64,000 bases of DNA from Cohnella thailandensis (lineage in GTDB: Bacteria > Bacillota > Bacilli > Paenibacillales > Paenibacillaceae). Made by a program: the position numbers and the translations under genes. The first letter of the stretch is position 1. The number at the start of each line of letters is the position of its first letter. The DNA lies in the NCBI RefSeq assembly GCF_014212135.1, contig NZ_JACJVQ010000002.1:186001-250000 (forward strand). Direction: 5' to 3'. The notes beneath the pieces were generated by a model. The model was not told the DNA's origin, did no database searches, and saw nothing but the letters and a program-made list of their open reading frames with translations. This document shows positions 32,755 to 41,818 of the stretch, piece by piece.

Positions 32755-33085
32755 CCTTTTCTCCTCCTCCTCTAGTCCATTCGGAACACGATCTCCAACC
32801 CTGTCAGTTCGACCCGGAACGGCCTTCTATATTCCCGGAAAAGAAATTCGATTCCCTCTTAGTCGTCCGGCAGCGGAGGAGATACGACGTAGGAAATGGA
32901 AGGGCGTTGAATCGGCTTTTTTTGCACAGAGGGTCCTCCTTTGGTTTCCGGTTTTATCTCATTGTAAATTACTAACTATTATAGAGTAAAAAGAAAAAAA
33001 GACCGAGTAGAGACGAAGCTCCACTCGGCTTTTTGGCGTTTGACGCTGACCCTCTGGGGGGCCTTGAACAGGTCTGTCTGACTCA
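32755..33085. other. Gene-free stretch between the hypothetical and MFS genes
   Basis: About 330 bases without a gene. It contains the upstream region of the hypothetical gene and the terminator at 32994-33034. GC content falls sharply from left to right here, marking the border of the AT-rich patch at 33-35.4 kb. Confidence 0.55.
32994..33034. terminator. Terminator after the MFS efflux gene
   Basis: CCGAGT and ACTCGG pair, with an inner GAG/CTC pair, flanked by a run of A on the left and TTTTT on the right. It can act in both directions. Confidence 0.8.
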
Positions 33086-34489
33086 TTACGTAACCGGTTC
33101 GCTTTCCATTTTTTCGTCCCTAGCCGTTTTTGCACCACGTCCAAATTGTACAGAGTAAACTGCAGCCATCACAATGACCAGAATGGCAAGTACGAGAAAG
33201 ATGTTGCTATATACGAAAGTAGTGCTTTTTTGCGGAATTGGATTCAAGCGAACGGTCGATATACCAGAATCCAGTATCTTGCCGATAGCAGCTGTTGATG
33301 CGGCCGTTGAAATAAAAGTGATCATGGAGAACAATCCCATTCCCACTCCTATATGCTCTTTTGATAGCGTTCGTGAAACGGTGTTCGACATCGCAATTTG
33401 CATGAACGATTGTCCAAGGACACCGAAAATAAGAAAGATCGCAATAAAGACCGGTGACATGCCTACGACTGAAGACATACAGATGAAACCGATTATAAGC
33501 AGTGCCGCTGCTGTATACACAAGGAACGGATTTCCCTTTTCATCCGCTAATTTGCCGCCGCGCCTACCCAAAAATGCGGCAATTAAAGAGGAAGGCAACA
33601 TAACTATTCCTATGAATACCGGTGACAAATGGTTCGCGGAAGAAAGCAACTGAGGGGTAAGGAATGGGAAAGCAAAACTGATTCCGATCATTACAAAAGT
33701 AATAATTAAGCCGAATGAAAATGGTTTGTTTCGAAATAATACCGGATTTATGAACGGTGCAGAAGCATAGCGTATGCGTAATAAGAAAAAAAGGATAGAA
33801 AAAGCACCCGCCAAGGCAAGCCAACTACTTCCCTTTGTCAAAGCAAGCAATAGAATGGCTACCGTGCCCGCCAAAAGCGATCCGCCCATAAAATCCATTT
33901 TGCTGGCGGCTCCCTTTGCGTCATCCAAAAATCTCCGATAAATCGGCAACGTTAGCAACGATAAAAGCGAAATAACAAATAAAACGCGCCAGTTCCACAC
34001 GCTGCTTACTATACCAGCAACGATCGGACCGAGTGCCAAGCCCAGCGCGAACCCGATTGCAATGGTACCTAACGCACGACCGCGCCTTTCGGGCGAAAAG
34101 TAACGAACCGGCACGATCATAGCAATCGCCGGAATGACCGATGCACCAGCCGCTTGTACAATTCGTGCCGCAATGACCATCCAATATTGAGTAGCCACTA
34201 AGCCAACAACGGATCCAACCGCAAAAAATAGCAGACCGAACGTCAACAAATTCTTCAAGCTGTACCTGTCCGTCAATTTCCCGTATGTTACCGAGCCGAT
34301 TGCATATACGATCATATAGCCAGTGATGATCCAACTCACTTGCGAAGGAGAAAGCTGAAACTGTTTGCTGATATTAGGAAGTACCACATTAAACATGGTT
34401 GCATTCATAACAGAGATAATGAGCGTAAAGACAAGTAAACCAAGCATTAACTCTCCGTTATTCTTTGGAACGCTATGATTGTTTTGCAT
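33086..34489 (-). CDS. Drug-efflux MFS transporter (14-span, Tet(L)-like)
   Basis: A 467-residue proton-coupled efflux protein with about fourteen membrane spans. Family features are FNVVLPNISKQFQLSPSQVSWIITGYMI, the A-motif GKLTDRYSLKNLL, the basic ERRGRALG loop, and the motif-C GFALGLALGPIVAG. The general layout, including the final LVYSNIFLVL-like span, resembles tetracycline-type Tet(L)/Tet(K) exporters, but identity cannot be judged here, so the substrate is open. Its base composition is clearly more AT-rich than the neighbours, suggesting transfer. It lies about 80 bases behind a small zinc-ribbon gene. Confidence 0.88.
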   Translation of the reverse strand: MQNNHSVPKNNGELMLGLLVFTLIISVMNATMFNVVLPNISKQFQLSPSQVSWIITGYMIVYAIGSVTYGKLTDRYSLKNLLTFGLLFFAVGSVVGLVATQYWMVIAARIVQAAGASVIPAIAMIVPVRYFSPERRGRALGTIAIGFALGLALGPIVAGIVSSVWNWRVLFVISLLSLLTLPIYRRFLDDAKGAASKMDFMGGSLLAGTVAILLLALTKGSSWLALAGAFSILFFLLRIRYASAPFINPVLFRNKPFSFGLIITFVMIGISFAFPFLTPQLLSSANHLSPVFIGIVMLPSSLIAAFLGRRGGKLADEKGNPFLVYTAAALLIIGFICMSSVVGMSPVFIAIFLIFGVLGQSFMQIAMSNTVSRTLSKEHIGVGMGLFSMITFISTAASTAAIGKILDSGISTVRLNPIPQKSTTFVYSNIFLVLAILVIVMAAVYSVQFGRGAKTARDEKMESEPVT

Positions 34490-34571
34490 TTGAATACCTC
34501 ATTTCTATAGGAAAAACGGCATTGCCGAGGCAACGCTCCTGTATTCTTCAATTCTTCAAGTGCTGACAAAT

Positions 34572-34799
34572 TTATTGCAATTTGATTTTGTTTTTGTTTT
34601 TGATTTTGCTCCCGCAGCCGCAAACGATCGTATGCTTCAAAATGATATTTGGCTGCTGGCACATGGGACATACACGTTGATGAACTCCCGACATCCCTGA
34701 GTATTGCTCCGGCGGCAGAGGAAGGCCCTCCGAGATGTCGTTACGCGTTAACTGAAAAAAGGCGACTTCTGGCGATTTGGAAAACGAATTGTTACTCAA
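34572..34799 (-). CDS. Small zinc-ribbon-like protein upstream of the efflux gene
   Basis: A 75-residue protein with two cysteine groups, CPMCQQ and CGCGS, about sixteen residues apart, a likely zinc site. The end is a lysine/asparagine low-complexity tail (KIKNKNKIKLQ). The start is TTG with AAGGAGG nine bases before it. It is the first gene after the promoter at 34833-34861 and is followed by the MFS gene, so the two are probably co-transcribed. A leader or regulatory role is possible; no family is recognised. Confidence 0.6.
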   Translation of the reverse strand: MSNNSFSKSPEVAFFQLTRNDISEGLPLPPEQYSGMSGVHQRVCPMCQQPNIILKHTIVCGCGSKIKNKNKIKLQ

Positions 34800-34832
34800 T
34801 GTAAATTACCTCCTTTTCAAAGAATAATATCG

Positions 34833-34861
34833 ATTATATAACTAAGAATCGATTCTGTAAA
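34833..34861 (-). promoter_or_regulatory. Sigma-A promoter with palindromic operator
   Basis: On the minus strand TTTACA (34861-34856) and TATAAT (34838-34833) are 17 bases apart. The palindrome AGAATCGATTCT (34845-34856) fills the spacer, so a repressor bound there would block transcription of the zinc-ribbon and MFS genes. No regulator gene is adjacent. Confidence 0.75.
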
Positions 34862-34966
34862 TAATAATCGTTTCTAATTCTCGTTGTTGAATATAGTCTT
34901 TGTTTTTTATAGGTGTAGATGTAAACTGTAAACTAATTAAATGCTGAGTAAAAAAATCGACTTGAG

Positions 34967-35461
34967 GTGGTAAAGATAACTAGCGCGAAGGAAGTTCTGC
35001 TCGATCAATTGGCGGCTTGTCATGATGAGGAAAGTTGGTTTAAATCGTCTAAAACGATATTAGATGATCTATCGGTTGCTGAGGCAGTCTGGAAAACGGA
35101 AGGTCATCCCCATTCCATCTGGGAGATCGCGAACCACCTCATTTACTGGAACGAGATGTGGCTATCACGTTTTATTAACGAGGACATGATAGAAAGCAGA
35201 AAGATAAACAATGAAGAAACTTTCGAATTGGATCGCCTGAAGTTAACTGAAGAAAGTTGGCGTACAACCATTCGGCAGTTAAGCAATGGCTTTGCCGAAT
35301 GGCGTGACATTATCGCTAATTGCGAAGTGTCCAAACTGGAAAGAAGAATACCTTCCTACTTCAATGCTCCGTGGTGGAATGTCGTTTCAAATTTGTGTAT
35401 CCATAATGCTTATCATATTGGACAAATGATGTTTTTGAAAAAGCTAGTAAGACTTGGGTAA
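34967..35461 (+). CDS. DinB-family protein
   Basis: A 164-residue four-helix-bundle protein of the DinB/YfiT superfamily. The metal-binding histidines are in EIANHLIYWNEMW (near residue 55) and CIHNAYHIGQMM (near residue 150). Some relatives are thiol (bacillithiol) transferases, others DNA-damage-induced proteins of unknown role; the sequence does not decide. The start is GTG at 34967 with GAGG close before it. The gene is AT-rich like the adjacent efflux gene and may have arrived with it. Confidence 0.85.
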   Translation: MVKITSAKEVLLDQLAACHDEESWFKSSKTILDDLSVAEAVWKTEGHPHSIWEIANHLIYWNEMWLSRFINEDMIESRKINNEETFELDRLKLTEESWRTTIRQLSNGFAEWRDIIANCEVSKLERRIPSYFNAPWWNVVSNLCIHNAYHIGQMMFLKKLVRLG

Positions 35462-35499
35462 CGTATTCAACTAAACGGGGAACGATTGTTCAATAAAGC

Positions 35500-35542
35500 A
35501 GAGGCAATCCCGGACTCGTTTTTTCGGTCCGAGATTGCCTCT
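35500..35542. terminator. Bidirectional terminator
   Basis: AGAGGCAATC...GGAC pairs with GTCC...GATTGCCTCT around a T-rich loop, between the convergent DinB and rhamnosidase genes. Confidence 0.8.
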
Positions 35543-35547
35543 TACGT

Positions 35548-38439
35548 TTATCCCGACAGCGCGGCCAGAAGAGCATCCACGGTCTCCCGAGGAACCCGTG
35601 CCATCCCGTTCTCCGACAGCTGCTTAAGAGAAGAGGACTTCACGATGTTGATGAGCGCGCCCTCGAACAGATGCGGCAAGTGCCGTTGCAGAAGCTCCTT
35701 CGCGTCCGGGTCGCTGAGAAGGTCCAGCACGACCGTATGCTCCGTGTATTTCTGCCTGAGCAAATCCGCATTCTCGTACCGGAACGTATAGCTGCCCGAT
35801 CCGACGACGAGGCGAACGCCATCCGCCTGCTCGTCTACGGAACGAATCCCTTCCGCTTCCGAGAGCGGCAGCCCGCCCTCCGTCAGCCCCGCAGCCGTCG
35901 CTCCGCGCAGGATAATCTCGGCCGACGCGTTCGGCGGAACGACGGCGTTCACCTCGATCTCGTCGCCGCGAATCGTCCAGCCGGATTCGACGATCCCGTA
36001 AGGCGACCGATGCGTCGCCTTCGCGTAAGTAAGAGCTCGGGCGCCGAATAACGGCTCGATGTGGATTCGCTTGTAGGCAGGCGCCTCGGCCGCCATGTCC
36101 AGGCCCGCGACCTTGCGGTACATCCAGTCGCCGATCGCCCCGTAGGCGTAGTGGTTAAACGAGTTCATGTCGTCGCTCCAGAACGAGCCGTCCGGCTTGA
36201 GGCTGTCCCAATGCTCCCAGATCGTCGTCGCGCCCATCGCCACCGAATAGAGCCAGCCCGGATAGCTCTCCTGCAGGAGCAGCTTTACCGCTGATTGATG
36301 GTATCCATGATTCGACAGGACGAAGCACAGGTAAGGCGTTCCGACAAAACCGGTCGTCAGGTGGTAGCCGTTCTCCACGATAAGGTCGTTCAGATCCTTC
36401 GCGATGCGCGGGCGAACGGCTTCGTCGGCCAAGTCGAACATCAGCGTAAGGACATGGGCCGTCTGCGTCGGCGAGGCCACCCGCCCCGTTGCGCTCAGGA
36501 ACTCCTCCCGGTAGGCTCCAACCACTCGTTCGTGCAGCTCCCGGTACTTCGCTTCTTCTTCCGGGCGTCCGAGAACGCGAGCCGCGTCGGCGACCAAACG
36601 GGAGGAATACGCATAGTAAGCCGTGGCGATCAGCTCGCGAGGCGTCGCGCCGACATAGCTGCCCTCCTTGGCGTCGAGGCCGAGCCAGTCCCCGAAGTGG
36701 AAGCCCGTGTTCCACAGGTATTCGTTGTCCCCTTGGGCACGGATATAGTCCACCCATGCCTTCATGCTCTCGAACTGCTCGGCCAGCAGCCGCTTGTCGC
36801 CATAATAGCGATAGACTTCCCACGGGCAGATGACCGCGGCGTCCCCCCATGCGGCGGAGCTGGCTCCTCCGGCCACGTCCGGGATGACGAACGGCACCCC
36901 TCCGTCCGGATGCTGCTCGGCCTTCAAATCCCGCAGCCACTTCGCGAAGAACGGGCCGCCGTGATAATTGAACAGCGCCGTGCGAATGAACACTTGGGCA
37001 TCCCCCGTCCAGCCCAGCCGTTCGTCCCGCTGCGGGCAGTCGGTCGGCACGTCGAGGAAGTTGCCCCGCTGGCCCCAGCGAATGTTGCTCTGGAGCTTGT
37101 TCACCCTATCGTCGGACGTCTCGAAGCTTCCGGCCGGTTCCATGTCGGAGTGGATCACCTCTCCGAGGAAGGCATCCAATGGGAGCTCGTCGCCGGGCAA
37201 GCCCGGATAGCCCTCCACTTTCACGTAACGAAACCCCATAAACGTGAAATGAGGAGCGTACTCCTCCCGTCCCTCGCCTTTGGCGGTATAGACGACGGTC
37301 TGCCTCGCGGGACGAAGATTGCCGAAGTAAATGTTGCCGTCCCGATCCAGCACCTCCGCATGCCGGAGAACGATCCGGGTGCCGGCCGAAGCCTCGACCC
37401 TCATCCGGATGCGCCCGACCATGTTCTGCCCCATGTCGAGAACGCGGTCCCCGGCCGGGGTCAGGAGCGCGGCAATCGGGCGGATCGTCTCGGTGACGCG
37501 GGTCGGCCAGTTCTCCTGCGGCACCAGCCGATCCATCGGCAGGTCGGCCGCTTCGGCCGGCCCCCAGCCTCCGTCCTCGAACCCGGCTTCGCTCCAGCCC
37601 TCCTGCTCAAGCCGGGCATCGTACTCTTCGCCGTGATAAATCGTCGAATAGACGACCGGACTCGTCTCGCAGCTCCACGACTCGTCGGAGACGACGATCT
37701 CCTCGCCGCCATCCTCATACCTCACATGCAGCTGAAGCAGAGCCGCCCTCTTTTCCCCGTATTTGAAGTTTCTCCCCTCGAACCCTATTCCGCTTCGATA
37801 CCAGCCGTCTCCAAGGTGAATGCCGATCGCGTTGTCGCCTTGGCGAAGAAGGTCCGTCGCGTCGTAGGTTTGGTATTGCAGGCGGGTCGGGTAGCTGGTC
37901 CAGCCGGGAGCGAGGACGTCCTCCGAAACCCTGTTGCCGTTCGCGTACAGCTCGTACGCCCCCGCCGCCGTCGCGTAGATTCGGGCGGAAGCGATCGGGC
38001 GATCCGCGCGGAAGCCCTTCCGCAGCAGGAAGGCCGCTTCCGTCTCCGGCGCGAGGAAGGAAGCCGCGGGCGTGATCCACGACGCCTTCCATTCCTCCTT
38101 CCCGAGCAGGGTCGTCTCGAACCAAGCCGATCCGCTCCAGTCCGACTCGTTGCCTGCCGTATCCCATACCTTTACCTTCCAAAGGTATCGGGTACGAGAA
38201 TTCAGCTCGGGTCCCGCATATTCGATCTGAATGGACTCCTCGCTCGCCACATAGCCGGTGTCCCATAAGGACGTCACCGGCGCACCCGCGTCTTCCGAGA
38301 CGACAATCCGGTAGCCTTGCTGGAGAGTGCCTCTCCGGTCCGATTCCAGCTGCCAACTAAGCCTCGGGCTTAGGACTCCGATCCCGAGAGGGTTCGCGCG
38401 ATACTCGCACGTTAAATTCGTCGCTTGCAAGTTGCCCAT
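35548..38439 (-). CDS. Alpha-L-rhamnosidase, GH78
   Basis: Removes terminal alpha-L-rhamnose from plant glycans such as rhamnogalacturonan or flavonoid glycosides. The product has 963 residues with no signal peptide, so it is intracellular and acts on imported oligosaccharides. Domain order is an N-terminal fibronectin-like region, beta-sandwich domains, the (alpha/alpha)6 catalytic barrel with DCPQRDERLGWTGDAQVF near residues 465-482, and a C-terminal beta domain. About 60 extra residues follow the usual end (LLQRHLPHLFEGALINIV). It is the last gene after the ABC permeases, 29 bases away. Confidence 0.95.
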   Translation of the reverse strand: MGNLQATNLTCEYRANPLGIGVLSPRLSWQLESDRRGTLQQGYRIVVSEDAGAPVTSLWDTGYVASEESIQIEYAGPELNSRTRYLWKVKVWDTAGNESDWSGSAWFETTLLGKEEWKASWITPAASFLAPETEAAFLLRKGFRADRPIASARIYATAAGAYELYANGNRVSEDVLAPGWTSYPTRLQYQTYDATDLLRQGDNAIGIHLGDGWYRSGIGFEGRNFKYGEKRAALLQLHVRYEDGGEEIVVSDESWSCETSPVVYSTIYHGEEYDARLEQEGWSEAGFEDGGWGPAEAADLPMDRLVPQENWPTRVTETIRPIAALLTPAGDRVLDMGQNMVGRIRMRVEASAGTRIVLRHAEVLDRDGNIYFGNLRPARQTVVYTAKGEGREEYAPHFTFMGFRYVKVEGYPGLPGDELPLDAFLGEVIHSDMEPAGSFETSDDRVNKLQSNIRWGQRGNFLDVPTDCPQRDERLGWTGDAQVFIRTALFNYHGGPFFAKWLRDLKAEQHPDGGVPFVIPDVAGGASSAAWGDAAVICPWEVYRYYGDKRLLAEQFESMKAWVDYIRAQGDNEYLWNTGFHFGDWLGLDAKEGSYVGATPRELIATAYYAYSSRLVADAARVLGRPEEEAKYRELHERVVGAYREEFLSATGRVASPTQTAHVLTLMFDLADEAVRPRIAKDLNDLIVENGYHLTTGFVGTPYLCFVLSNHGYHQSAVKLLLQESYPGWLYSVAMGATTIWEHWDSLKPDGSFWSDDMNSFNHYAYGAIGDWMYRKVAGLDMAAEAPAYKRIHIEPLFGARALTYAKATHRSPYGIVESGWTIRGDEIEVNAVVPPNASAEIILRGATAAGLTEGGLPLSEAEGIRSVDEQADGVRLVVGSGSYTFRYENADLLRQKYTEHTVVLDLLSDPDAKELLQRHLPHLFEGALINIVKSSSLKQLSENGMARVPRETVDALLAALSG

Positions 38440-38468
38440 CCTAGTGCCTCCTCGTTCGAATGGCTTTT

Positions 38469-39299
38469 TTACCCTTTAACCGACCCCGAAGTCATGCCTG
38501 CCACAAGCCTCTTATTGAAGAAAATAAACAATAGCAGCGGAGGTATCGTGATCAGCAGAATGTCGGTGAACAGCAGGTTCCATTGGGACACGAACTGGCT
38601 AGTAAAGTTATAGAGAGTCAGCTGCACGGTCGCGTTCTTCGAGCCCGGGAAGAAGTACAGCGGGTTCGTGAAGTCGTTGAAGATGAACACCGCCTGCGTC
38701 ACGACGACGGTCGCGGTCACCGGCTTCAGCAACGGGAAAATAATCGTGAAAAACAGACGATAACCCCCGTACCCGTCCACGACGGCCGCCTCGTCGATCT
38801 CCCGGGGGATCGTGGCCATGAAGCCCCGATAGAGCAGCACGCAGAAAGGCATCCCGAGCGCTACTTCGACGAGCACGATTCCGGTGAGCGTTTTGAAGAG
38901 GTTCAACTCGTCCAGAACCCAGATCGTCGGCACGATGGACGGCGGAATGATGAGCCCCGACAGGACGAAGAAGCTGATCCATGGGGTAGCCTTGTCGTTC
39001 CTTCTCTGCATCACGAAGGCGGCCATGGAGCAGAAAACGATCATGAGAACGAGAGACAGAACGGTCATGAGGGAGCTGTTCCAGAACGCGCGGAGCAGCA
39101 TGTAGTCCCGGGCGGCGACGACCTCCTTGATGTTGCTCCACAGCTGGAAGCTCGACGGCCAATCCAGGTTCATCAAAGAAGCTTCCTGCGGATCTTTCAT
39201 GGCAGTGAGGATGACGAAGTAGAGGGGAACCCAGAAGATGACGACGCTGGCCAGAACGGCGATCGCTTCGATGCTCCATCGGCTCAAGCGGCGGTTCAT
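38469..39299 (-). CDS. Carbohydrate ABC transporter permease (MalG type)
   Basis: A 276-residue inner-membrane permease with six spans. The EAA loop, REIDEAAVVDGYGGYRLFFTI, is at about residues 165-185 and contacts the ATPase. Together with the 39296-40162 permease and the lipoprotein at 40269 it makes an importer of the CUT1 class. No ATPase gene is present; such systems usually share an MsmK-like ATPase encoded elsewhere. It overlaps the upstream permease by four bases. The substrate is probably a rhamnose-containing oligosaccharide, judged from the next gene. Confidence 0.92.
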   Translation of the reverse strand: MNRRLSRWSIEAIAVLASVVIFWVPLYFVILTAMKDPQEASLMNLDWPSSFQLWSNIKEVVAARDYMLLRAFWNSSLMTVLSLVLMIVFCSMAAFVMQRRNDKATPWISFFVLSGLIIPPSIVPTIWVLDELNLFKTLTGIVLVEVALGMPFCVLLYRGFMATIPREIDEAAVVDGYGGYRLFFTIIFPLLKPVTATVVVTQAVFIFNDFTNPLYFFPGSKNATVQLTLYNFTSQFVSQWNLLFTDILLITIPPLLLFIFFNKRLVAGMTSGSVKG

Positions 39300-40162
39300 A
39301 GGTCCACCTCCGTACGGTTGAGGTAGCGGGACAGCGGGAACACGAGCGCGGTGACGAAAATAAACAGGATAACGTTGCCCGCGGTCGCGAGTCCGTAGAA
39401 TCCGCCTTGATACTGCTTATAGATGATGGAGGCGATCACGTCGGTGGCGAAGCCGGGGCCCCCTCTCGTCATGGCCCAGATCAGGTCGAACGAGCGCAAG
39501 CCGCCGATGAAGCTGAGGATAATGACCGAGTTGGTCGCGGGACGGCTGAGCGGCACGATGATGCTCCAGAACTTGTTCCAGGCGTTGCCGCCGTCGATCT
39601 GAAGCGCTTCGGAATATTCGGCCGGGATGGCCAGAATGCCGGCGATGTAGATGACGGTCGCGAAGCCGATTCCCCGCCAGACGTCCACGAACGCGACGGA
39701 GAGCAGCGCGATGCGCGTATCGCCGAGCCAATCCGGCCCTTCGAAGCCGAGCCAGGCCAGCGTCGTGTTGAGAAGCCCGGTCGTCGGGTGCATCATCATG
39801 CTGAACACGATGCCGACGGCGATGGTGCTCACGAGCGTCGGGAAAAAGACGATGGAACGAAGATAGTTGCGGGAACGAATCTTGCTCGTCAGGAAGACGC
39901 CGAGAAGAAGGCCTCCGGCGACTTTGGCCAAGCAGGTGACGGCGGCGAAGATGAACGTGTTCCGGAACCCGATGCTGAGCGAGGGCTCCTTGAAGAACGT
40001 GACGAAGTTGTCGAAGCCGATGAGCTCCCAATCGGACAGCGTCCAGCGGGTCAGGCTGAAGAAGAAGGACAAGCCGGTCGGCACGACAAAAATAACGAGG
40101 TAGACGATCGCTGCAGGCAGCAGGAATTGATACGTGTATATGCGCTTGAAGATCTTGGACAT
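39296..40162 (-). CDS. Carbohydrate ABC transporter permease (MalF type)
   Basis: A 288-residue permease with six membrane spans. It has the EAA loop IPAEYSEALQIDGGNAWNKF and the C-terminal TRGGPGFATDVIASIIY typical of MalF/UgpA-type subunits. GGGAGG precedes the ATG. It pairs with the MalG-type permease that overlaps its stop (ATGA). The 106-base gap behind the binding-protein gene would allow a differential-expression hairpin, but I see no strong one. Confidence 0.92.
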   Translation of the reverse strand: MSKIFKRIYTYQFLLPAAIVYLVIFVVPTGLSFFFSLTRWTLSDWELIGFDNFVTFFKEPSLSIGFRNTFIFAAVTCLAKVAGGLLLGVFLTSKIRSRNYLRSIVFFPTLVSTIAVGIVFSMMMHPTTGLLNTTLAWLGFEGPDWLGDTRIALLSVAFVDVWRGIGFATVIYIAGILAIPAEYSEALQIDGGNAWNKFWSIIVPLSRPATNSVIILSFIGGLRSFDLIWAMTRGGPGFATDVIASIIYKQYQGGFYGLATAGNVILFIFVTALVFPLSRYLNRTEVDL

Positions 40163-40268
40163 CCCGTTCTCCCTCCCGTTTCGGCGAAGCGATCGACCCT
40201 GCGCCGAAGCGTCAGGGCCGACGGGTCCCGCGGCTAGCGGGCGACGCGATTACCGGCGGTCGATGCGA

Positions 40269-41657
40269 TTACCAGCCGTCAAGGCCGAGCTGCTGCGCTT
40301 GCTTCTTGACGTCCTGGTCGTAAAGCTCGGCCGCCGAGGCCGCTTTGCGCTTGCCCGAGCCGACTTCGACCGTGATCTGCTCGAGGCTCGGCCCTTTGAT
40401 CGGAGACAGGAACTCGAGCGCGGGCGCCGTCTGGTTATTGTCGTAGTAAGGAAGCATATCCTTGACGACCTGCGGCGTATCGTCCGGAAGCTGAGCGCCC
40501 TTGACGACGTACGGGCCGGAAGGCTTCGACACCTTGGAGAGCGCCGTCACTCCTTCGACCGAAGCGATGAAGTTGACGAACAGCTTCGCTTCCTCCGCAT
40601 GCTTCGTGTTCTTGTAGATATAAGCCGCGCCCGGCATCCACACCGTGAGGCCGTTGCTGTCCGCGCTGTCGCCCGGCTGGGCGAAGAAGCCGATATCGTC
40701 GATGAGGTCCGGACTGTTCTGGACGATGGCCGGAACGGCGAAGGTCAGCATCGGGTAGTGGGCTCCCTTGCTCTCCGCGAGCATTTTGAGCCCGGCGTCA
40801 TAAGTCGTCGCAAGCAAGTCCTTGTTGTAATAGCCGACCGTCTCCTCCAGCTTCTCGAAGCTGCGAAGGGCGGCGGGGGTTGTCGCGTACTTCGCCTTGT
40901 TCGCCGTGTAATCTGCCGCGAAATTAGGCGCCGCCGCTTGGACGTTGTAATAATCCGCGAGCACGATGAGCTGCGAGGTCCACGTCTCCTTGTAGGAGCC
41001 GATGATCGGCGTGAGGCCCGCTTCCTTGATCTTGTCGTTGTTCGCCATCAGCTCCGACCACGTCTTCGGCACCGTCAGGCCGAGGTCGCTATAGATCTTC
41101 TTGCTGTAGAACCAGCCCCCGCCCATCGTCGATCCGACCGGGGCTCCGTATTGCTTGCCGCCGAACGTGACCGTCGGCTTGAAGGAATCCAGGATGTTCG
41201 CTTCGAACGGCTCGTTCGACAGGTCCATCAGATTCTGCTCGGGATTGAGCGCCTGCATCAAGGAACCGGAGTTGTAGAAAAAGACGTCGTTCATGTCTCC
41301 CGTAGCGAGCCGGGTCTTCACGAAGTTGTCGCCCTCGCTGCCCTGCGGCCTCGTCTCGTGCTCGATCTTGATATTCGGGTGGATCGCCTCGAAGGCCTCG
41401 ATCAGCGCCTTCGCTCCCGCCACGCCATCCTGCGTGTTGTCTGTCAGCAGGGTGATCGTCACGTTCTCTTTGGGCTTCTCGGAGGCAGAAGGAGAAGCGC
41501 TAGCGGATGGAGATTCGCTGGCGGACGGAGAAGTACTCGCGGAAGGCGAGGCGGTATTCTCCTCGTTCGAGTCGTTGTTGCCGCCGCAGCCGGCGAGAAG
41601 GCCGGCTATCAGGGCGGCGCTTGCCGCCGAGGCTAGCCATGGTCGGGTCTGTCTCAT
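40269..41657 (-). CDS. Extracellular sugar-binding lipoprotein
   Basis: A 462-residue solute-binding protein of the CUT1 class. The lipobox is LIAGLLAGCGG with the acylated cysteine near residue 21. A low-complexity Ser/Pro/Ala linker (repeats of SPSAS) of about 40 residues joins the lipid anchor to the binding domain, which begins NVTITLLTDNTQDGVAG. ATG at 41657 is chosen for GGGGG nine bases upstream and the signal peptide that follows. It delivers substrate to the two permeases encoded next. A possible cre element lies upstream at 41728-41741. Confidence 0.93.
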   Translation of the reverse strand: MRQTRPWLASAASAALIAGLLAGCGGNNDSNEENTASPSASTSPSASESPSASASPSASEKPKENVTITLLTDNTQDGVAGAKALIEAFEAIHPNIKIEHETRPQGSEGDNFVKTRLATGDMNDVFFYNSGSLMQALNPEQNLMDLSNEPFEANILDSFKPTVTFGGKQYGAPVGSTMGGGWFYSKKIYSDLGLTVPKTWSELMANNDKIKEAGLTPIIGSYKETWTSQLIVLADYYNVQAAAPNFAADYTANKAKYATTPAALRSFEKLEETVGYYNKDLLATTYDAGLKMLAESKGAHYPMLTFAVPAIVQNSPDLIDDIGFFAQPGDSADSNGLTVWMPGAAYIYKNTKHAEEAKLFVNFIASVEGVTALSKVSKPSGPYVVKGAQLPDDTPQVVKDMLPYYDNNQTAPALEFLSPIKGPSLEQITVEVGSGKRKAASAAELYDQDVKKQAQQLGLDGW

Positions 41658-41727
41658 TCGTTTGGTCCCCCTGACAATTCGATTGGATTGGGTGAAGGGC
41701 CCGGGCTCCCTTTGTATCCATTGTAAT

Positions 41728-41741
41728 TGGAAGCGCATTCA
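41728..41741 (-). promoter_or_regulatory. Possible catabolite-responsive (cre) element
   Basis: TGAATGCGCTTCCA on the minus strand differs from the TGWAANCGNTNNCA consensus at one position. It lies about 70 bases before the binding-protein start, next to a TACAAT -10-like sequence, where CcpA could repress the operon. Confidence 0.4.
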
Positions 41742-41818
41742 GCTCGCATTGCCACATCGTTTGGATTCGAGTTCCTTATTTTTTGGATTCGGTCCGGCGC
41801 GGGCTCGGGGCGCGGGAT

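Noticed and set aside
36295-38268. Long plus-strand open frame of 657 codons opposite the rhamnosidase
   Set aside because: It mirrors the GC-rich codons of a clear GH78 gene and has no recognisable domains or ribosome binding site.
40134-41636. 500-codon plus-strand frame opposite the sugar-binding lipoprotein
   Set aside because: Arg/Leu/Val-rich shadow of a certain gene; no protein features.
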